From Patescibacteria group bacterium (lineage in GTDB: Bacteria > Patescibacteriota > Microgenomatia > UBA1406 > GWC2-37-13), in contig BPJE01000002.1 of assembly GCA_026004455.1 (NCBI GenBank), positions 131,207-195,206 of the forward strand: a stretch of 64,000 nt of DNA. The letters run 5' to 3'. A model generated the notes under the pieces. It was given only the letters and a program-made list of their open reading frames with translations. It had not been told where the DNA came from and ran no database searches. Positions 46,969 to 57,537 of the stretch are shown piece after piece. The position numbers and the translations under genes were made by a program. Within the stretch, counting starts at the first letter, position 1, and every line of letters starts with the position of its first letter.

Positions 46969-48846
46969 TTATCTCTTAAGTCCCAATCCTAAAAGAATTA
47001 AAAGTGCTGCAATTCCTAATCCAGCTTTCCACCAATTATCTCTTAACCACTCCATTCCTTTACCTTGTTTTATCTCTTTAAATTCTTTTAAAACATCATC
47101 ACTAAATATACCTTTTAATGCATCTATTTTCTCTTTGGCTAATTTTTTCCCATCATCAATAAGACTTTGTCCCACTTCTGAATTTAATAAAGCATAAACC
47201 ATATCTTGATTTAATCCACCACTGACAAGAAAGTAATTAGCCATAACTGCTTTCGCTAAAGGCAAACCGGTAGTTTTTAAATAATCATAACTACCTAATT
47301 TATTTATTATTAAATCTGCTTCTGCTTGTGTTAAGCCGTAACGATTATCAGTTTTAAAAGTATATTTTGGTGGAGAGGTTGAAGTATTAATATAATATAA
47401 ATCAGCCACAATTTTTTTCCCAAATTCAACTAAACCATTAGGTTGCATTAACAATGCCATCAACTCAGATGCTGATTTTTTATCAGGAACAGTAACTTCG
47501 GTTGTTATTCCATTTACTTTTACTTTCTTCTTTTTCGTACCAAGTCCTTCACCTATTTTTCTTAAAGCTTCTTGTTCTAGTCTTTGCTTCTCAGCTTCTT
47601 TTTCTTGAGCACTCTTTGCCGCTTCTTCTTTATAATATTTTGCTGCTTTATCTAAAGCACCATCTAAAAATTCCTTAACTGCTTCTGCTGGAATTGCTAT
47701 TATTTCTGAAGCGTATTTTATTCTTTCAGCTGTCAAAAGCGCCTGCGCCTCTTGGAGTTGCTGCTCAGTTTGACGATATTGGGCTATTAATCTTCTATTA
47801 TCTTCTGTGTCTATTCTGTCTCTTCTTTCCTCTAAACTCCTAATTTTGCTTTCTAAAACAGAAATTTCTCCTTCAAGTTTTCTTATTGACTTAAAATTAG
47901 GATCTGTCTGTAAGGTTAACTCCAAATTAGATTGATATTTATAAAGTTCAGCTAAAACTTGGCCTTTATCAACTTGGCCTTGTAATTGAGAACCTAATCT
48001 TGTTAATAGATCCTGAACTACAGGGTTAAGTGTATTATTTCTACCAAATACTAATGGTAATTTATTACCCTCCAAACCGTCTATTACTCTTCTAATATCT
48101 GATAGTAATATTTTCTTTGTAGTATAGTCATCAAAATGTGGATCACTGGCTTGATCTGCTTTTGTTTGAACAAGTCTTGCTCTTTCAGCATTAATTTTAT
48201 CTGCAATTTCACTCTCACTTTCCAGAACAACCTGCCCTTTTAAAGCATCAAGGGTTGCTTGTAATTCTCTTACTCGTGCCTCATGCTCTAATGTTTTTTT
48301 TGGATCAAGCCTTTCAGTAAATAACCTTAAAATTGCCTTTCTTACCTCAGGTTGTTGAAGTAAAGTTTTAGCAATAGCTTGAGCTTCGTTTGATTTTAGA
48401 GTTAAAACCCCATTATTCTCTGATAAAATTAGATCTCTAAAAAGTGGACTTTTACTTAAATAATCATAAATTGACGGTAAAAGTTCATCAGGAATATTTT
48501 GTCCTCCACTTTCTAAATAAACTCTTAATGCTTCAGCTGTTTTTAATGCTTCCTCATATCTTGCTCTTTCTGGAGTTCCTGGTTTTGGTTCTTTTTTTTG
48601 ACCAGTCCTTGTGTCACGACTTTCACTGCTTAAATTTTCTCTTAGAACTCCAACAACATCTTCTTTTGTATAAAAAACTTCACCGGCTAACATTTTTAAT
48701 GATTCCTCAGCTCTACCTGCTTCTAAACGTGTTAAAGCTGCCTCTATATCAGCAGGTAAAGGAGATTTTGAAGAAGAAGTTTTTTCAACCACAATACCAG
48801 TAGCCAAATTTTTTGCTGTCTCTATTGTCACTTGTGGTTCAACCAT
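46969..48846 (-). CDS. large coiled-coil protein with C-terminal TM anchor
   Basis: 625 aa; Lys/Glu/Gln-rich helices; C-term WWKAGLGIAALLILLGLGLKR. Confidence 0.75.
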   Translation of the reverse strand: MVEPQVTIETAKNLATGIVVEKTSSSKSPLPADIEAALTRLEAGRAEESLKMLAGEVFYTKEDVVGVLRENLSSESRDTRTGQKKEPKPGTPERARYEEALKTAEALRVYLESGGQNIPDELLPSIYDYLSKSPLFRDLILSENNGVLTLKSNEAQAIAKTLLQQPEVRKAILRLFTERLDPKKTLEHEARVRELQATLDALKGQVVLESESEIADKINAERARLVQTKADQASDPHFDDYTTKKILLSDIRRVIDGLEGNKLPLVFGRNNTLNPVVQDLLTRLGSQLQGQVDKGQVLAELYKYQSNLELTLQTDPNFKSIRKLEGEISVLESKIRSLEERRDRIDTEDNRRLIAQYRQTEQQLQEAQALLTAERIKYASEIIAIPAEAVKEFLDGALDKAAKYYKEEAAKSAQEKEAEKQRLEQEALRKIGEGLGTKKKKVKVNGITTEVTVPDKKSASELMALLMQPNGLVEFGKKIVADLYYINTSTSPPKYTFKTDNRYGLTQAEADLIINKLGSYDYLKTTGLPLAKAVMANYFLVSGGLNQDMVYALLNSEVGQSLIDDGKKLAKEKIDALKGIFSDDVLKEFKEIKQGKGMEWLRDNWWKAGLGIAALLILLGLGLKR

Positions 48847-48850
48847 ATTT

Positions 48851-49156
48851 TTAAGTAAATTTTAATAACTGATTTTTAATTGCGTCAATTTTTTGGGCGT
48901 CTTCATTTTGAATTGATGTTTGTTTTTTAAAATCATCAATAAATTTAGCAAATATTGAGTATTTTGTTTTTAAATTTTCCATAAAACTATTTAACTGCTC
49001 TTCATTAGTAATCTTTCTTTTTTCTGTTAAAATGTACTCAGCTATCTCTTGAGATTCATCCCAATCAAGATCCTGATTAATACGTAGATCAATAATTATT
49101 TTTGTTAAACCATAAAGTAAGTCGTTTATTTTTTTTGAAAAATAATCCATAATCAT
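48851..49156 (-). CDS. hypothetical helical protein
   Basis: 101-aa ORF between two coiled-coil membrane protein genes. Confidence 0.6.
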   Translation of the reverse strand: MIMDYFSKKINDLLYGLTKIIIDLRINQDLDWDESQEIAEYILTEKRKITNEEQLNSFMENLKTKYSIFAKFIDDFKKQTSIQNEDAQKIDAIKNQLLKFT

Positions 49157-49213
49157 ATTAAATTAAAAAATAAAGATAAAGTCAAGAAGATGATTGAAAA
49201 AAGGATCAAATTA

Positions 49214-50425
49214 TTAGCCCATACCCATCATTCCCATTCCTGCTGGTCCACTGCTTTGATTTTTTTTAGCGGCAATATACATAACTAAAGCAGCAATTAT
49301 TCCGCCTATAGCAATATACTGCAATCCTTTTTTACTTAAATTTTCTATTTTAAAAATATTGATTTCTCTTTTTTCTGCATCTGATAAATTTTCAAATGAA
49401 ATAAAAGCTTCATTTATTTTACTTTTTATTTCTTCTAATGTTTCTTCGTCAAATAAACTTTCTTTTTTTATAAATCCTAATAATTTCTCAAGTTTTTCTT
49501 TATTTAAAGAAAACTCTACTTTACCAGCCTCTTGAGAACCTCCCTGAACATCAATTACTTCATAGACCGCAGCATGAAAAGCTTCAACTAAAAAACCAAC
49601 TGGATCTTTTTCAATTGCTTGATTTTCATTTGGTTCAAGTTCTAATTGAGATAATTGTTCATTTAAAGATTGTTCTTGATCTGTATTAGCTTTTTCAGGA
49701 TCATAAGCTATTCTTAGTTTTTTTACTGCCAAAGCCATTCTTTTAGCATATTCTGATAACCGAGAAAGATCCGAGCTTAATTCTCCTCTTTTTTGTTGAA
49801 GACTTTTTATTTCTGATTCAATAGAACTTATTTCTTTTCTTAAATTGTCTCTTTCAGGTTCTGAAATATTACCTTGAAGTCTTTGATCTAATTCCAGTTT
49901 TTTAGCTTCAAGATTTTTAATTTCAATATCATAACCTAAAGCTTTTAATTCTGGATCTTCACTTGATTTTAATGTAGGAATAACTTTCTCAACAGAATTT
50001 CCTTGAGAAACTTCTGATTGATTACCAAATCCTGTTTTTTCTTGAATCATTTTTGCTAATTTTTCAGCTTGATCTTGTTTAATTAAACCTTGTCTTAAAG
50101 CAGTATTAACATCAATCATTAATATTTGACCAGTTTCAGCTAAAGATTTATCAAAAGCAAGTTCTAAAAATATTTTTGCTAATTCTTTTTTCATTGGTGA
50201 GAGTTCTTTTTTAGGTTCTGATGTCTCTTGTGGTTTTGTTGGTTGATCTGGTGGTGATGGTGTTGAATCGGGTTTTCCTGAAACTAATGCAGGTTCTGCC
50301 GGTTTAGCTTGTGATTTTGGAGGTTCTGTTGAACCAGATGATATTTGTGTTTGTTCTTTTGGTCGAGATGATGCTATACCTTGCGGGTTAATACCACCAC
50401 CTTCAACCACTCCTCCGTCTGTCAT
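49214..50425 (-). CDS. coiled-coil protein with C-terminal TM anchor and P/S-rich N-terminus
   Basis: YIAIGGIIAALVMYIAAKKNQSSGPAGMGMMGMG C-terminus. Confidence 0.7.
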   Translation of the reverse strand: MTDGGVVEGGGINPQGIASSRPKEQTQISSGSTEPPKSQAKPAEPALVSGKPDSTPSPPDQPTKPQETSEPKKELSPMKKELAKIFLELAFDKSLAETGQILMIDVNTALRQGLIKQDQAEKLAKMIQEKTGFGNQSEVSQGNSVEKVIPTLKSSEDPELKALGYDIEIKNLEAKKLELDQRLQGNISEPERDNLRKEISSIESEIKSLQQKRGELSSDLSRLSEYAKRMALAVKKLRIAYDPEKANTDQEQSLNEQLSQLELEPNENQAIEKDPVGFLVEAFHAAVYEVIDVQGGSQEAGKVEFSLNKEKLEKLLGFIKKESLFDEETLEEIKSKINEAFISFENLSDAEKREINIFKIENLSKKGLQYIAIGGIIAALVMYIAAKKNQSSGPAGMGMMGMG

Positions 50426-50550
50426 ATTAATAATTTATTAAATAATAATTTTAATAGTTTAACAAAGTTTTTATAGCAAAACAATAATAAAGATCTTTAA
50501 GGCTTCAAAATAATCTAAAAATAACATAACTGACGTGAAGATTGGGAAAA

Positions 50551-51381
50551 TTAGATATTTTTTAGTTCTTCAGCAGCGTCTTTTGGATCAACGATGTTAA
50601 CTGAAAGCCCAGTCCCCAACTCAAATCCCGCTCGATTAACAAATCGAGGAATAATCCGCAAATACCAGTTTTCTTTTGGGTAAATATAAAAGTTATAGGC
50701 AAAAGGCAGGTGAGTAAACTGATGTTTTTTGTAAATTTTTTCTAATTTTTTCAACATATTTTGAAAAATCATCACTAAATCCTCAATCTCTTTATCAGTA
50801 ATATCGCCAAAATAAGTATTTTGGGTTTTGGGGCTTAACCAGACTTCATATGGCCATTGAGAAAACTCAGGACAATAGACATTAAAATAATGATTAGCAT
50901 CAACAAGATTTTCCACTGGCTCGCGAATCAAAGTATCAAGATTTATCTGATGAGGTAAAACAACAAGCTGAGAATGAGAGTGTTTTAAAGAGGCGCCCGC
51001 GTTTTCTCGATGATTGCAAAAGATAATCACCTGACCTTTTTGCCGATAAAAATTATAACGAGCGCGATATACTTGAAAAATTTTTTTCAAATGATCAAGA
51101 GGCAAAACCTCCAAATCTTTGTGGCAGTCTGAAGTATGAATAATCACTTCATGAAAATCAGTAATCGGGTATTTGTTTGGAATCACTCGAATTAACCAAC
51201 CAGGCTTATTTACCTCCCCTTCTCCAACTCTTAATACCTCACCTGTTGTCATCTCCTCGTTTCCTGGACAAAAAGGGCAAAAATTTTTCTTTTTTAAATT
51301 ATCACTATGAGGTCGACTAATCCTCTGCGGCGCCAAAATCACCCAACGTTTTGAAGAAACATCAGGAATATACCGTGCCAT
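50551..51381 (-). CDS. galT: galactose-1-phosphate uridylyltransferase-like protein
   Basis: RWVILAPQRISRPH; FCPFCPGNEEMT; NAGASLKHSHSQLVVLP (HIT-like HxHxQ motif). Confidence 0.88.
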   Translation of the reverse strand: MARYIPDVSSKRWVILAPQRISRPHSDNLKKKNFCPFCPGNEEMTTGEVLRVGEGEVNKPGWLIRVIPNKYPITDFHEVIIHTSDCHKDLEVLPLDHLKKIFQVYRARYNFYRQKGQVIIFCNHRENAGASLKHSHSQLVVLPHQINLDTLIREPVENLVDANHYFNVYCPEFSQWPYEVWLSPKTQNTYFGDITDKEIEDLVMIFQNMLKKLEKIYKKHQFTHLPFAYNFYIYPKENWYLRIIPRFVNRAGFELGTGLSVNIVDPKDAAEELKNI

Positions 51382-51562
51382 AAAAAAAGTATATAAATAA
51401 ATAAGTCAAAATTCAAACCCCGCCGCTCGCGAGCGGCGGGGAAAAGTCAAAAGTTAAAATTTTTAATTAATCTAATTAACCTAATTGAACAATAATAAAT
51501 ATAATTTATTCTCTAAAATATAAAAATTTGCAAAAATAAAATATTTAATTTAAAATAAAAAT

Positions 51563-52822
51563 ATGAGATCACTAAATCGTGTTTGTATGCTTAATCCACA
51601 AGGTTATTTTTTTAATCCTCCACCATTAGGAAAAACAGATACTGGCGGGCAGATCGTTTATGTTTTGGAGCTATCTAAAGCTTTAGCAAAAAAAGGAATA
51701 AAAGTTGATATTTTTACTCGCGGGTTTGATAAATATAAAGAGGAAGAACAAGTTTGTGAAAATTTAAAAATTGTTAGAATTCCATGTGGTTCAGATAAAT
51801 TTTTACCGAAAGAAAAATTGTATGAAATTATGCCAGAATTTAGTGAGAATATAATGAAATATATTGAAAGAAAAAGAAAAAAATATGATATTATTCATTC
51901 CCATTATTGGGATGGTGGCTATGCTGGTATTCTTTTATCAAAAATGCTTGATATTCCTCATATTCATACTCCACACACATTAGGAAAGGCTAAAAAGCTA
52001 GAAATGGATATTGAAGAAGCGCCAACAGAAAAATTAAAACCCTATTATCGTTTTCATGTCAGAATTGCTATTGAACAAAAAATCTATAATAAAGCTCATG
52101 CAATTTTAGTTATCTGCGAAACAACAAGAATTCAATTACTTCATTATTATTTAGTTGATTTTGAAAAAATTCATGTTATTTATCCAGGCGTTGATACAGA
52201 AATTTTTAATACTAAAAAAACCAATTTAGATAATCAAATTAAACTAAAAAATAACTCTATTCTTACAATGTGTCGCCTTGTTCCTGCTAAAGGTATCGAT
52301 AGATTAATTGAAGCGTTAAATTTTATAAAAAATAAAATAGCCTTTCACTTATATATTGGTGGTAATTCTAATTTAGAAAATAATGATTCTAAAGAAGAAA
52401 CAAATTATAAAAAATACCTTTTTGATTTTATTGAAAAAAATAAACTTCAAACAAAAATAAGTTTTATAGGGCAATTAAACCACGAAATGGTTGCTGCTTA
52501 TTATCGCAATGCTGATATTTTTGTTAATCCTGCTCGTTATGAGCCTTTTGGTTTAACAACAATAGAGGCTATGGCTTGTGGGACAGCTCCGCTTATATCT
52601 CATGTTGCTGGAAGTAAAGAAATAATTATTGATGGATTAAATGGTTTTATTATTAATAGTCATGATAGAAAATTACTTGGAAATCAAATACTAAAACTTT
52701 TAACTGAAAAAAAATTATTGAAAAAAATTTCAGAAAATGCCGCTTTTACAATCAAAGAACATTATTCTTGGGATAAAATTTCAGATAAAATAATTAATTT
52801 TTATAAAAAATTGATTATATAA
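51563..52822 (+). CDS. family 4 glycosyltransferase (sucrose synthase/phosphate-synthase-like)
   Basis: NPPPLGKTDTGGQIVYVLELSKALAKKG; IHSHYWDGGYAG; EPFGLTTIEAMACGTAPLIS. Confidence 0.92.
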   Translation: MRSLNRVCMLNPQGYFFNPPPLGKTDTGGQIVYVLELSKALAKKGIKVDIFTRGFDKYKEEEQVCENLKIVRIPCGSDKFLPKEKLYEIMPEFSENIMKYIERKRKKYDIIHSHYWDGGYAGILLSKMLDIPHIHTPHTLGKAKKLEMDIEEAPTEKLKPYYRFHVRIAIEQKIYNKAHAILVICETTRIQLLHYYLVDFEKIHVIYPGVDTEIFNTKKTNLDNQIKLKNNSILTMCRLVPAKGIDRLIEALNFIKNKIAFHLYIGGNSNLENNDSKEETNYKKYLFDFIEKNKLQTKISFIGQLNHEMVAAYYRNADIFVNPARYEPFGLTTIEAMACGTAPLISHVAGSKEIIIDGLNGFIINSHDRKLLGNQILKLLTEKKLLKKISENAAFTIKEHYSWDKISDKIINFYKKLII

Positions 52823-52825
52823 AAA

Positions 52826-53947
52826 ATGAAAATAGCTTTAATATCGCCAATAGAAGAAACTGTCCCTCCAAAGTTTTACGGAGGTATTGAATGGATTATT
52901 TTCTATTTAGCAAAGTTTTTATCTAAAAAAAATCATCAGGTCTATCTTTTTACAGTAAAAGATTCACCTAAACTTGGAGAATACAATATAATTCCAATAT
53001 ATAGTCACAGCATAAGAAATATTGAACCATATAAAAGCAATTTAAAAATAAGAGAGTCGGCAAAATTTATATCGCTTTTTGCTACATACAAGATTATTTT
53101 AGAAAATAATTTTGATATCATTCATAATCACGCTGGCTGGAGATTCTTATTGTTTCAAGAAATACTTAACAAAAAAATAATAACAACTCTTCATGGTCCA
53201 CTAAGTATTTCTTATCAAAATATTGTTTTTGAAAAATATAAAGATAGTTTTTACATATCTATATCCAACAATCAAAGAAAAGATTTACCACAATTGAATT
53301 TCATAAAAACAATTTATAATGGAATAGATATAAACGATTTCCCTTTTCAAGAAAAACCTAACTCAGACAGAATGCTTTTTTTTGCTAGATTTTCTCCTGA
53401 AAAAGGCGCGGATTTAGCAATTAAAACAGCAATAATAACTAAAAGAAAATTAACTATAGGAGCTAAAATTGACAGCTCAGATTTAGAATATTATCAAAAA
53501 AACAAATCTTTATTAGAAAATGAAAATATAAAATTTGAAGGCGAAGTAGATAAAAATCAAAAAAGTTATTATTATCAAAATGCAAAATTATTAATTGCTC
53601 CCATTTGTTGGGAAGAACCATTTGGTTTAATGTTTACAGAATCAATGGCTTGTGGGACGCCGGTGGTGGCTTTTGCGCGAGGATCTGTGCCTGAAGTAAT
53701 AAAAGATGGCGAAACTGGATTTATTGTTAATTCATCAAATGATGATATTCGCGGTAATTGGATAATTAAAAAAACTGGAATTGAGGGGCTTTGTGAGGCA
53801 GTTGAGCGAATTTACTCAATGCCGGAAGAAAAATATCGAGAAATGCGCCGCGCCTGCCGCGCTCATGTTGAAAAACACTTCACAGTTGAGCGAATGGTTG
53901 ATGAGTATGAAAAAGTGTATCAAGAAATTTTAAACTCTAAGCGTTAA
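52826..53947 (+). CDS. family 4 glycosyltransferase
   Basis: PPKFYGGIEWIIFYLAKFL; FFARFSPEKGADLAIK; EEPFGLMFTESMACGTPVVAFARGSVPEVI. Confidence 0.94.
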   Translation: MKIALISPIEETVPPKFYGGIEWIIFYLAKFLSKKNHQVYLFTVKDSPKLGEYNIIPIYSHSIRNIEPYKSNLKIRESAKFISLFATYKIILENNFDIIHNHAGWRFLLFQEILNKKIITTLHGPLSISYQNIVFEKYKDSFYISISNNQRKDLPQLNFIKTIYNGIDINDFPFQEKPNSDRMLFFARFSPEKGADLAIKTAIITKRKLTIGAKIDSSDLEYYQKNKSLLENENIKFEGEVDKNQKSYYYQNAKLLIAPICWEEPFGLMFTESMACGTPVVAFARGSVPEVIKDGETGFIVNSSNDDIRGNWIIKKTGIEGLCEAVERIYSMPEEKYREMRRACRAHVEKHFTVERMVDEYEKVYQEILNSKR

Positions 53948-54095
53948 AATAATAGTAATAATAATAAATCAAAAATCAAATCTACCTCCTAAAAACAGAG
54001 GGTAGGCAAAAATGAAAATTGTAAAATGTAAAATTTTCTTTTTTAATTTTGAATTGTCATTTTGCATTTTGCATTTTAAATTTTGAATTTATTTT

Positions 54096-54380
54096 ATGCA
54101 GTCCATCCGCGACATTTTAAAAAACTTTAATCCCTTAGAAAACAAATATATTTCTCGTGATTTTCAAGCGTTTGGAATATATTTGGCAGAAAAATTGGGC
54201 GAATCAAGAAAAAAAAGTTTGTACATCAAATTAGCAAAAACCATTCCCCGACCAATCTTGGAGGAAGCTTTACGCTTTGTCATTGACTCAAAGGCTCGTA
54301 ACAAACCGGCTCTTTTTATGTGGAAATTAAAAGAAATGAATGCTTTTAAACAAAAAAATAAAAAATCTATTGACAAGTAA
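54096..54380 (+). CDS. hypothetical protein
   Basis: 94-aa ORF with reasonable composition. Confidence 0.55.
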   Translation: MQSIRDILKNFNPLENKYISRDFQAFGIYLAEKLGESRKKSLYIKLAKTIPRPILEEALRFVIDSKARNKPALFMWKLKEMNAFKQKNKKSIDK

Positions 54381-54408
54381 ACAAAAATTATTTATTCTAA
54401 AATTTATA

Positions 54409-55047
54409 ATGAAAATTACTATTTATACCATCACTGATTGTCAATTTTCGAAACAAGAAAAAGAATATTTAAAAGCTCATAATCTTCCTTACGAGGAAAA
54501 AAATCTCGAAACAAATAAAGAGTTTTTAACAGAGATGTTGGCTATTTCAAATAATTTTGCCGGAACGCCGGTCACTCGAGTAGAAAAAGATGATGGAGTA
54601 ATTAGAGTTTTTAAAGGATTTACAAAAGAAGAATTTGATGAGTTTTTTGGCTTTTCTCAACCACAAGAAAATCAACCTATTCAAACAACTCAATCACAAC
54701 AACAAACAACGGATCAAAATAATCAAGCTTCTCCTCAACCTGATTCAAACTACCAAACTACTCAGCAATCTTCTCAAAAATCAGAACCAACATTAGAAAA
54801 CCAAACCGAAAATCCAACTAATGATAATCCTTTAAATGATGTTTTATCACAGTTAGAGAAAAAAGTTGAAAATAATCCTCAACAAGACATTCAAGCTCCA
54901 ACCACAAATGAACCGCAACCTTTAGAAAATACTCCTATTATTCAAGAAGAAGAACCTGCTCAACAACCAACTAATCCTGTTGAAGAAACTTCTCCCTCAC
55001 CACAAAATATTCCTCAAATTCCAGATTTTCCGCAAGATAATAAATAA
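54409..55047 (+). CDS. glutaredoxin-like domain protein with Q/P/N-rich C-terminus
   Basis: MKITIYTITDCQFSKQEKEYLKAHNLPYEEKNLETNKEFLTEMLAISNNFAGTPVTRV. Confidence 0.8.
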   Translation: MKITIYTITDCQFSKQEKEYLKAHNLPYEEKNLETNKEFLTEMLAISNNFAGTPVTRVEKDDGVIRVFKGFTKEEFDEFFGFSQPQENQPIQTTQSQQQTTDQNNQASPQPDSNYQTTQQSSQKSEPTLENQTENPTNDNPLNDVLSQLEKKVENNPQQDIQAPTTNEPQPLENTPIIQEEEPAQQPTNPVEETSPSPQNIPQIPDFPQDNK

Positions 55048-55127
55048 AAAAGTGTAACGTAAAACTTGTAAATCAAAAAATTAACCTAATTTCTAATTAA
55101 TCTAATTGAGCTAAAAATAATAAAATT

Positions 55128-55163
55128 AAGGACAGAACCTTTTTGAAAAAAAGGTTCTGTCCT
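55128..55163. repeat. palindromic repeat P1
   Basis: AAGGACAGAACCTTTTTGAAAAAAAGGTTCTGTCCTT. Confidence 0.9.
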
Positions 55164-55175
55164 TTTTATTTCTAG

Positions 55176-55246
55176 CAGGGGCGGAGAGAATCGAACTCCC
55201 ATCAAGGGTTTTGGAGACCCCTATTCTGCCGTTGAACTACGCCCCC
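55176..55246 (-). tRNA. tRNA-Trp (CCA)
   Basis: Cloverleaf with anticodon loop CTCCAAA, T-arm GGGAGTTCGATTCTCTC. Confidence 0.93.
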
Positions 55247-55252
55247 CAATGT

Positions 55253-55323
55253 GCACCCAGGCTGAGTCGAACAGCCATCAGAGGTTCCGCAAACCCCTAT
55301 TCTCTCCATTGAACTATGGGTGC
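55253..55323 (-). tRNA. tRNA-Arg (GCG)
   Basis: Acceptor GCACCCA/TGGGTGC, anticodon stem-loop GGGGT TTGCGGA ACCTC, T-arm GGCTGTTCGACTCAGCC. Confidence 0.9.
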
Positions 55324-55659
55324 TTATTTATATTTTATCAAAAAAATATGAGTTTATCTCTTTTTAACATTGAGTTATGAAATTTTAAAATTAAAAAACT
55401 AGCATTTTATCCCCAAACGTATATGTTTAACTCAAAATTTTTGTGTAGCAATATTGACATATCATATCACGATCTTAGCATAATATATCAACATCTTTTT
55501 TAAAGTTAAAATAAAATATAAAAATAATTCAAAAAAAATTGCTCGTAAAAAATTAGGTTTTTTAAAGATTATAACCAACCGTATAATTTTAACTTTAAAA
55601 TTAACAAAAATTCTTAAGTAGAGGATTTTTAAATATCAAAAAATCTTTGATCTTCGGGA

Positions 55660-56454
55660 TCATAATAAAAAAAATGGGTCAATTAACACAAATTTTCCAT
55701 CTGGTCTTTTAATAAAATTTTCAACTTTTATTTTTCTTTCAAGATCTGAAACTAAATCTAAATCAATGTTTTGAAAAAGTGAGTTTCCTTGTCTAATTTG
55801 ATTGGTGATATAATTTCTAATCTTTTCAACAAGAGGTGGCAAAATATTTATAAGTTCGTGTTCTTCAGGCCTTTCCCCTTCCTCAAATTTTACACAAACA
55901 ACTTGACCGGAGGCAAATAAAAAAGTTGGTAGAACAACTCCCAATTTTTCCAATTCATTACCTAAATCTCTTTTTAAAAGCTGAACTTGCAACATTTCAT
56001 TTATATAAGGTTGTCTAACGTCACCAGAGCCTATTTTCCTAGGGATGTGAGTTTTTATAACATATTTTTCACCATCAACTGTTAAAAGATAAACATTAGA
56101 TTGTCCTCCTCGAGAAATTCGTTTAATTTCTATTCCTTCTTCTAAAACTACTTCATTTCTTTCTTTAAAAGTCCCAGGCTCTAAACTATGTTCCATCAAT
56201 CTTAATCCTTTATCAATTAAATTTAAAATGCCCCGATGTTTTTTTATAAAACTCTCACCTTCACTTGAAACTAAAATTGCCGCTTTAACTAGATCTTCTT
56301 CTCTGTCATAGTATGCTAAATTAGGAGAAGTAAATATTCTATTGCCTTTTATACTTTTCATTAAATCTTCATATTTCAAAACAGCTTCAGGACTTAAAAA
56401 TAATCTTTTTTCACCAAATCTTTTTGGCAAATTTTGTTCATTCGGTTCGCTCAT
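55660..56454 (-). CDS. hypothetical, possible degenerate protein-kinase-like fold
   Basis: ISRGGQSNVYLLTVDGEKYVIKTHI; C-term GKFVLIDPFFLL. Confidence 0.5.
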   Translation of the reverse strand: MSEPNEQNLPKRFGEKRLFLSPEAVLKYEDLMKSIKGNRIFTSPNLAYYDREEDLVKAAILVSSEGESFIKKHRGILNLIDKGLRLMEHSLEPGTFKERNEVVLEEGIEIKRISRGGQSNVYLLTVDGEKYVIKTHIPRKIGSGDVRQPYINEMLQVQLLKRDLGNELEKLGVVLPTFLFASGQVVCVKFEEGERPEEHELINILPPLVEKIRNYITNQIRQGNSLFQNIDLDLVSDLERKIKVENFIKRPDGKFVLIDPFFLL

Positions 56455-56808
56455 GATATAAAATTAGTTTAAATGATTATATTTTAAAAAAATATCGAGT
56501 TTAATAAGCTCTAAAAATTGAAAGAACTTGTATAAAAATCTTTAATAAAAATTTTAATTGGTAAGATTGTTTTTTTAAAAAAAATTTTCTTGCCAGATAA
56601 TAATCTCTTCAATACTAAATACTTCAACTGATTCTAACCCATTTTAACCGATTTTAACTGATTTCAACTGTTTTTAACCGAATATATAATATATAATATC
56701 GAATATCACGCTTAAATTTCTAATTTTTAATTTCTAATCAATTTTTAATATTTAAATTTTTAATTTTAAATTGTAATTTTGAATTTTTAATTTTAAATTT
56801 TAAATTTT

Positions 56809-57500
56809 TTACCAACTCCCTCTTCCTCCTGAAAATCCACCGCTAAAACCAGAGAAAAAACCAGAGATGCTTCTCGTTGAGGTAACTGCTCGAGATGAAG
56901 ACTGAAAACTTGAGATTGATGAGTTAAGACTGTTGACAAAAACGACGCTATTACAAGAACAAGCATCATATCCTTGATACCACTCCGGCGGTCTTATTGA
57001 TAAATCTTTAAATTCTTGAGGCCATTCCACCGAAGCTGTGGACATGGTAATTGGGACATCCCAGTCGTTTCCCGTCACATTCCAATAAAGCTCATCATGT
57101 TCAGAAAAATATGTTAAAGCGCCAAGAACTTTGTAGGAAATAATATAAGTGTGAATACCGGTAATTTTTTTATTTGGGTCGCCAATTTTAACCTTTAAAT
57201 TTTCTCCTTCTTTTGTTTGTTGAAACGGATAAGGATTATTGTTTTCATCAACAACCTTAACTACTTTAAACTCTAATAAATACTTTTTTCCATCTTTGTT
57301 TTTTTAATAAAAGTAACTGTCCGAAAAATTCCATGGCGCTTTTCTAGTCCAAAATCATAAACAATTTTCTCGATAACATCAATCGTTTCATCTTTATTAA
57401 TATTTATCTGAGCATCAAAACTTTTTATTTCTTCTGCTTTCACTAAAGGAGCAAAAAACAAACTAAAAAAAATCAACAACCCAAACAAAATTTTCTTCAT
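56809..57500 (-). pseudogene. DUF2207 (YciQ-like) membrane protein remnant, frameshifted and internally deleted
   Basis: N-term SFDAQININKDETIDVIEKIVYDFGLEKRHGIFRTV; frameshift at A7 near 57300; then YWNVTGNDWDVPI and GGFSGGRGSW without the usual TM core. Confidence 0.75.
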
Positions 57501-57537
57501 AATAAGAATTTTAAAAAATTATCTTTGGTTATTATCT

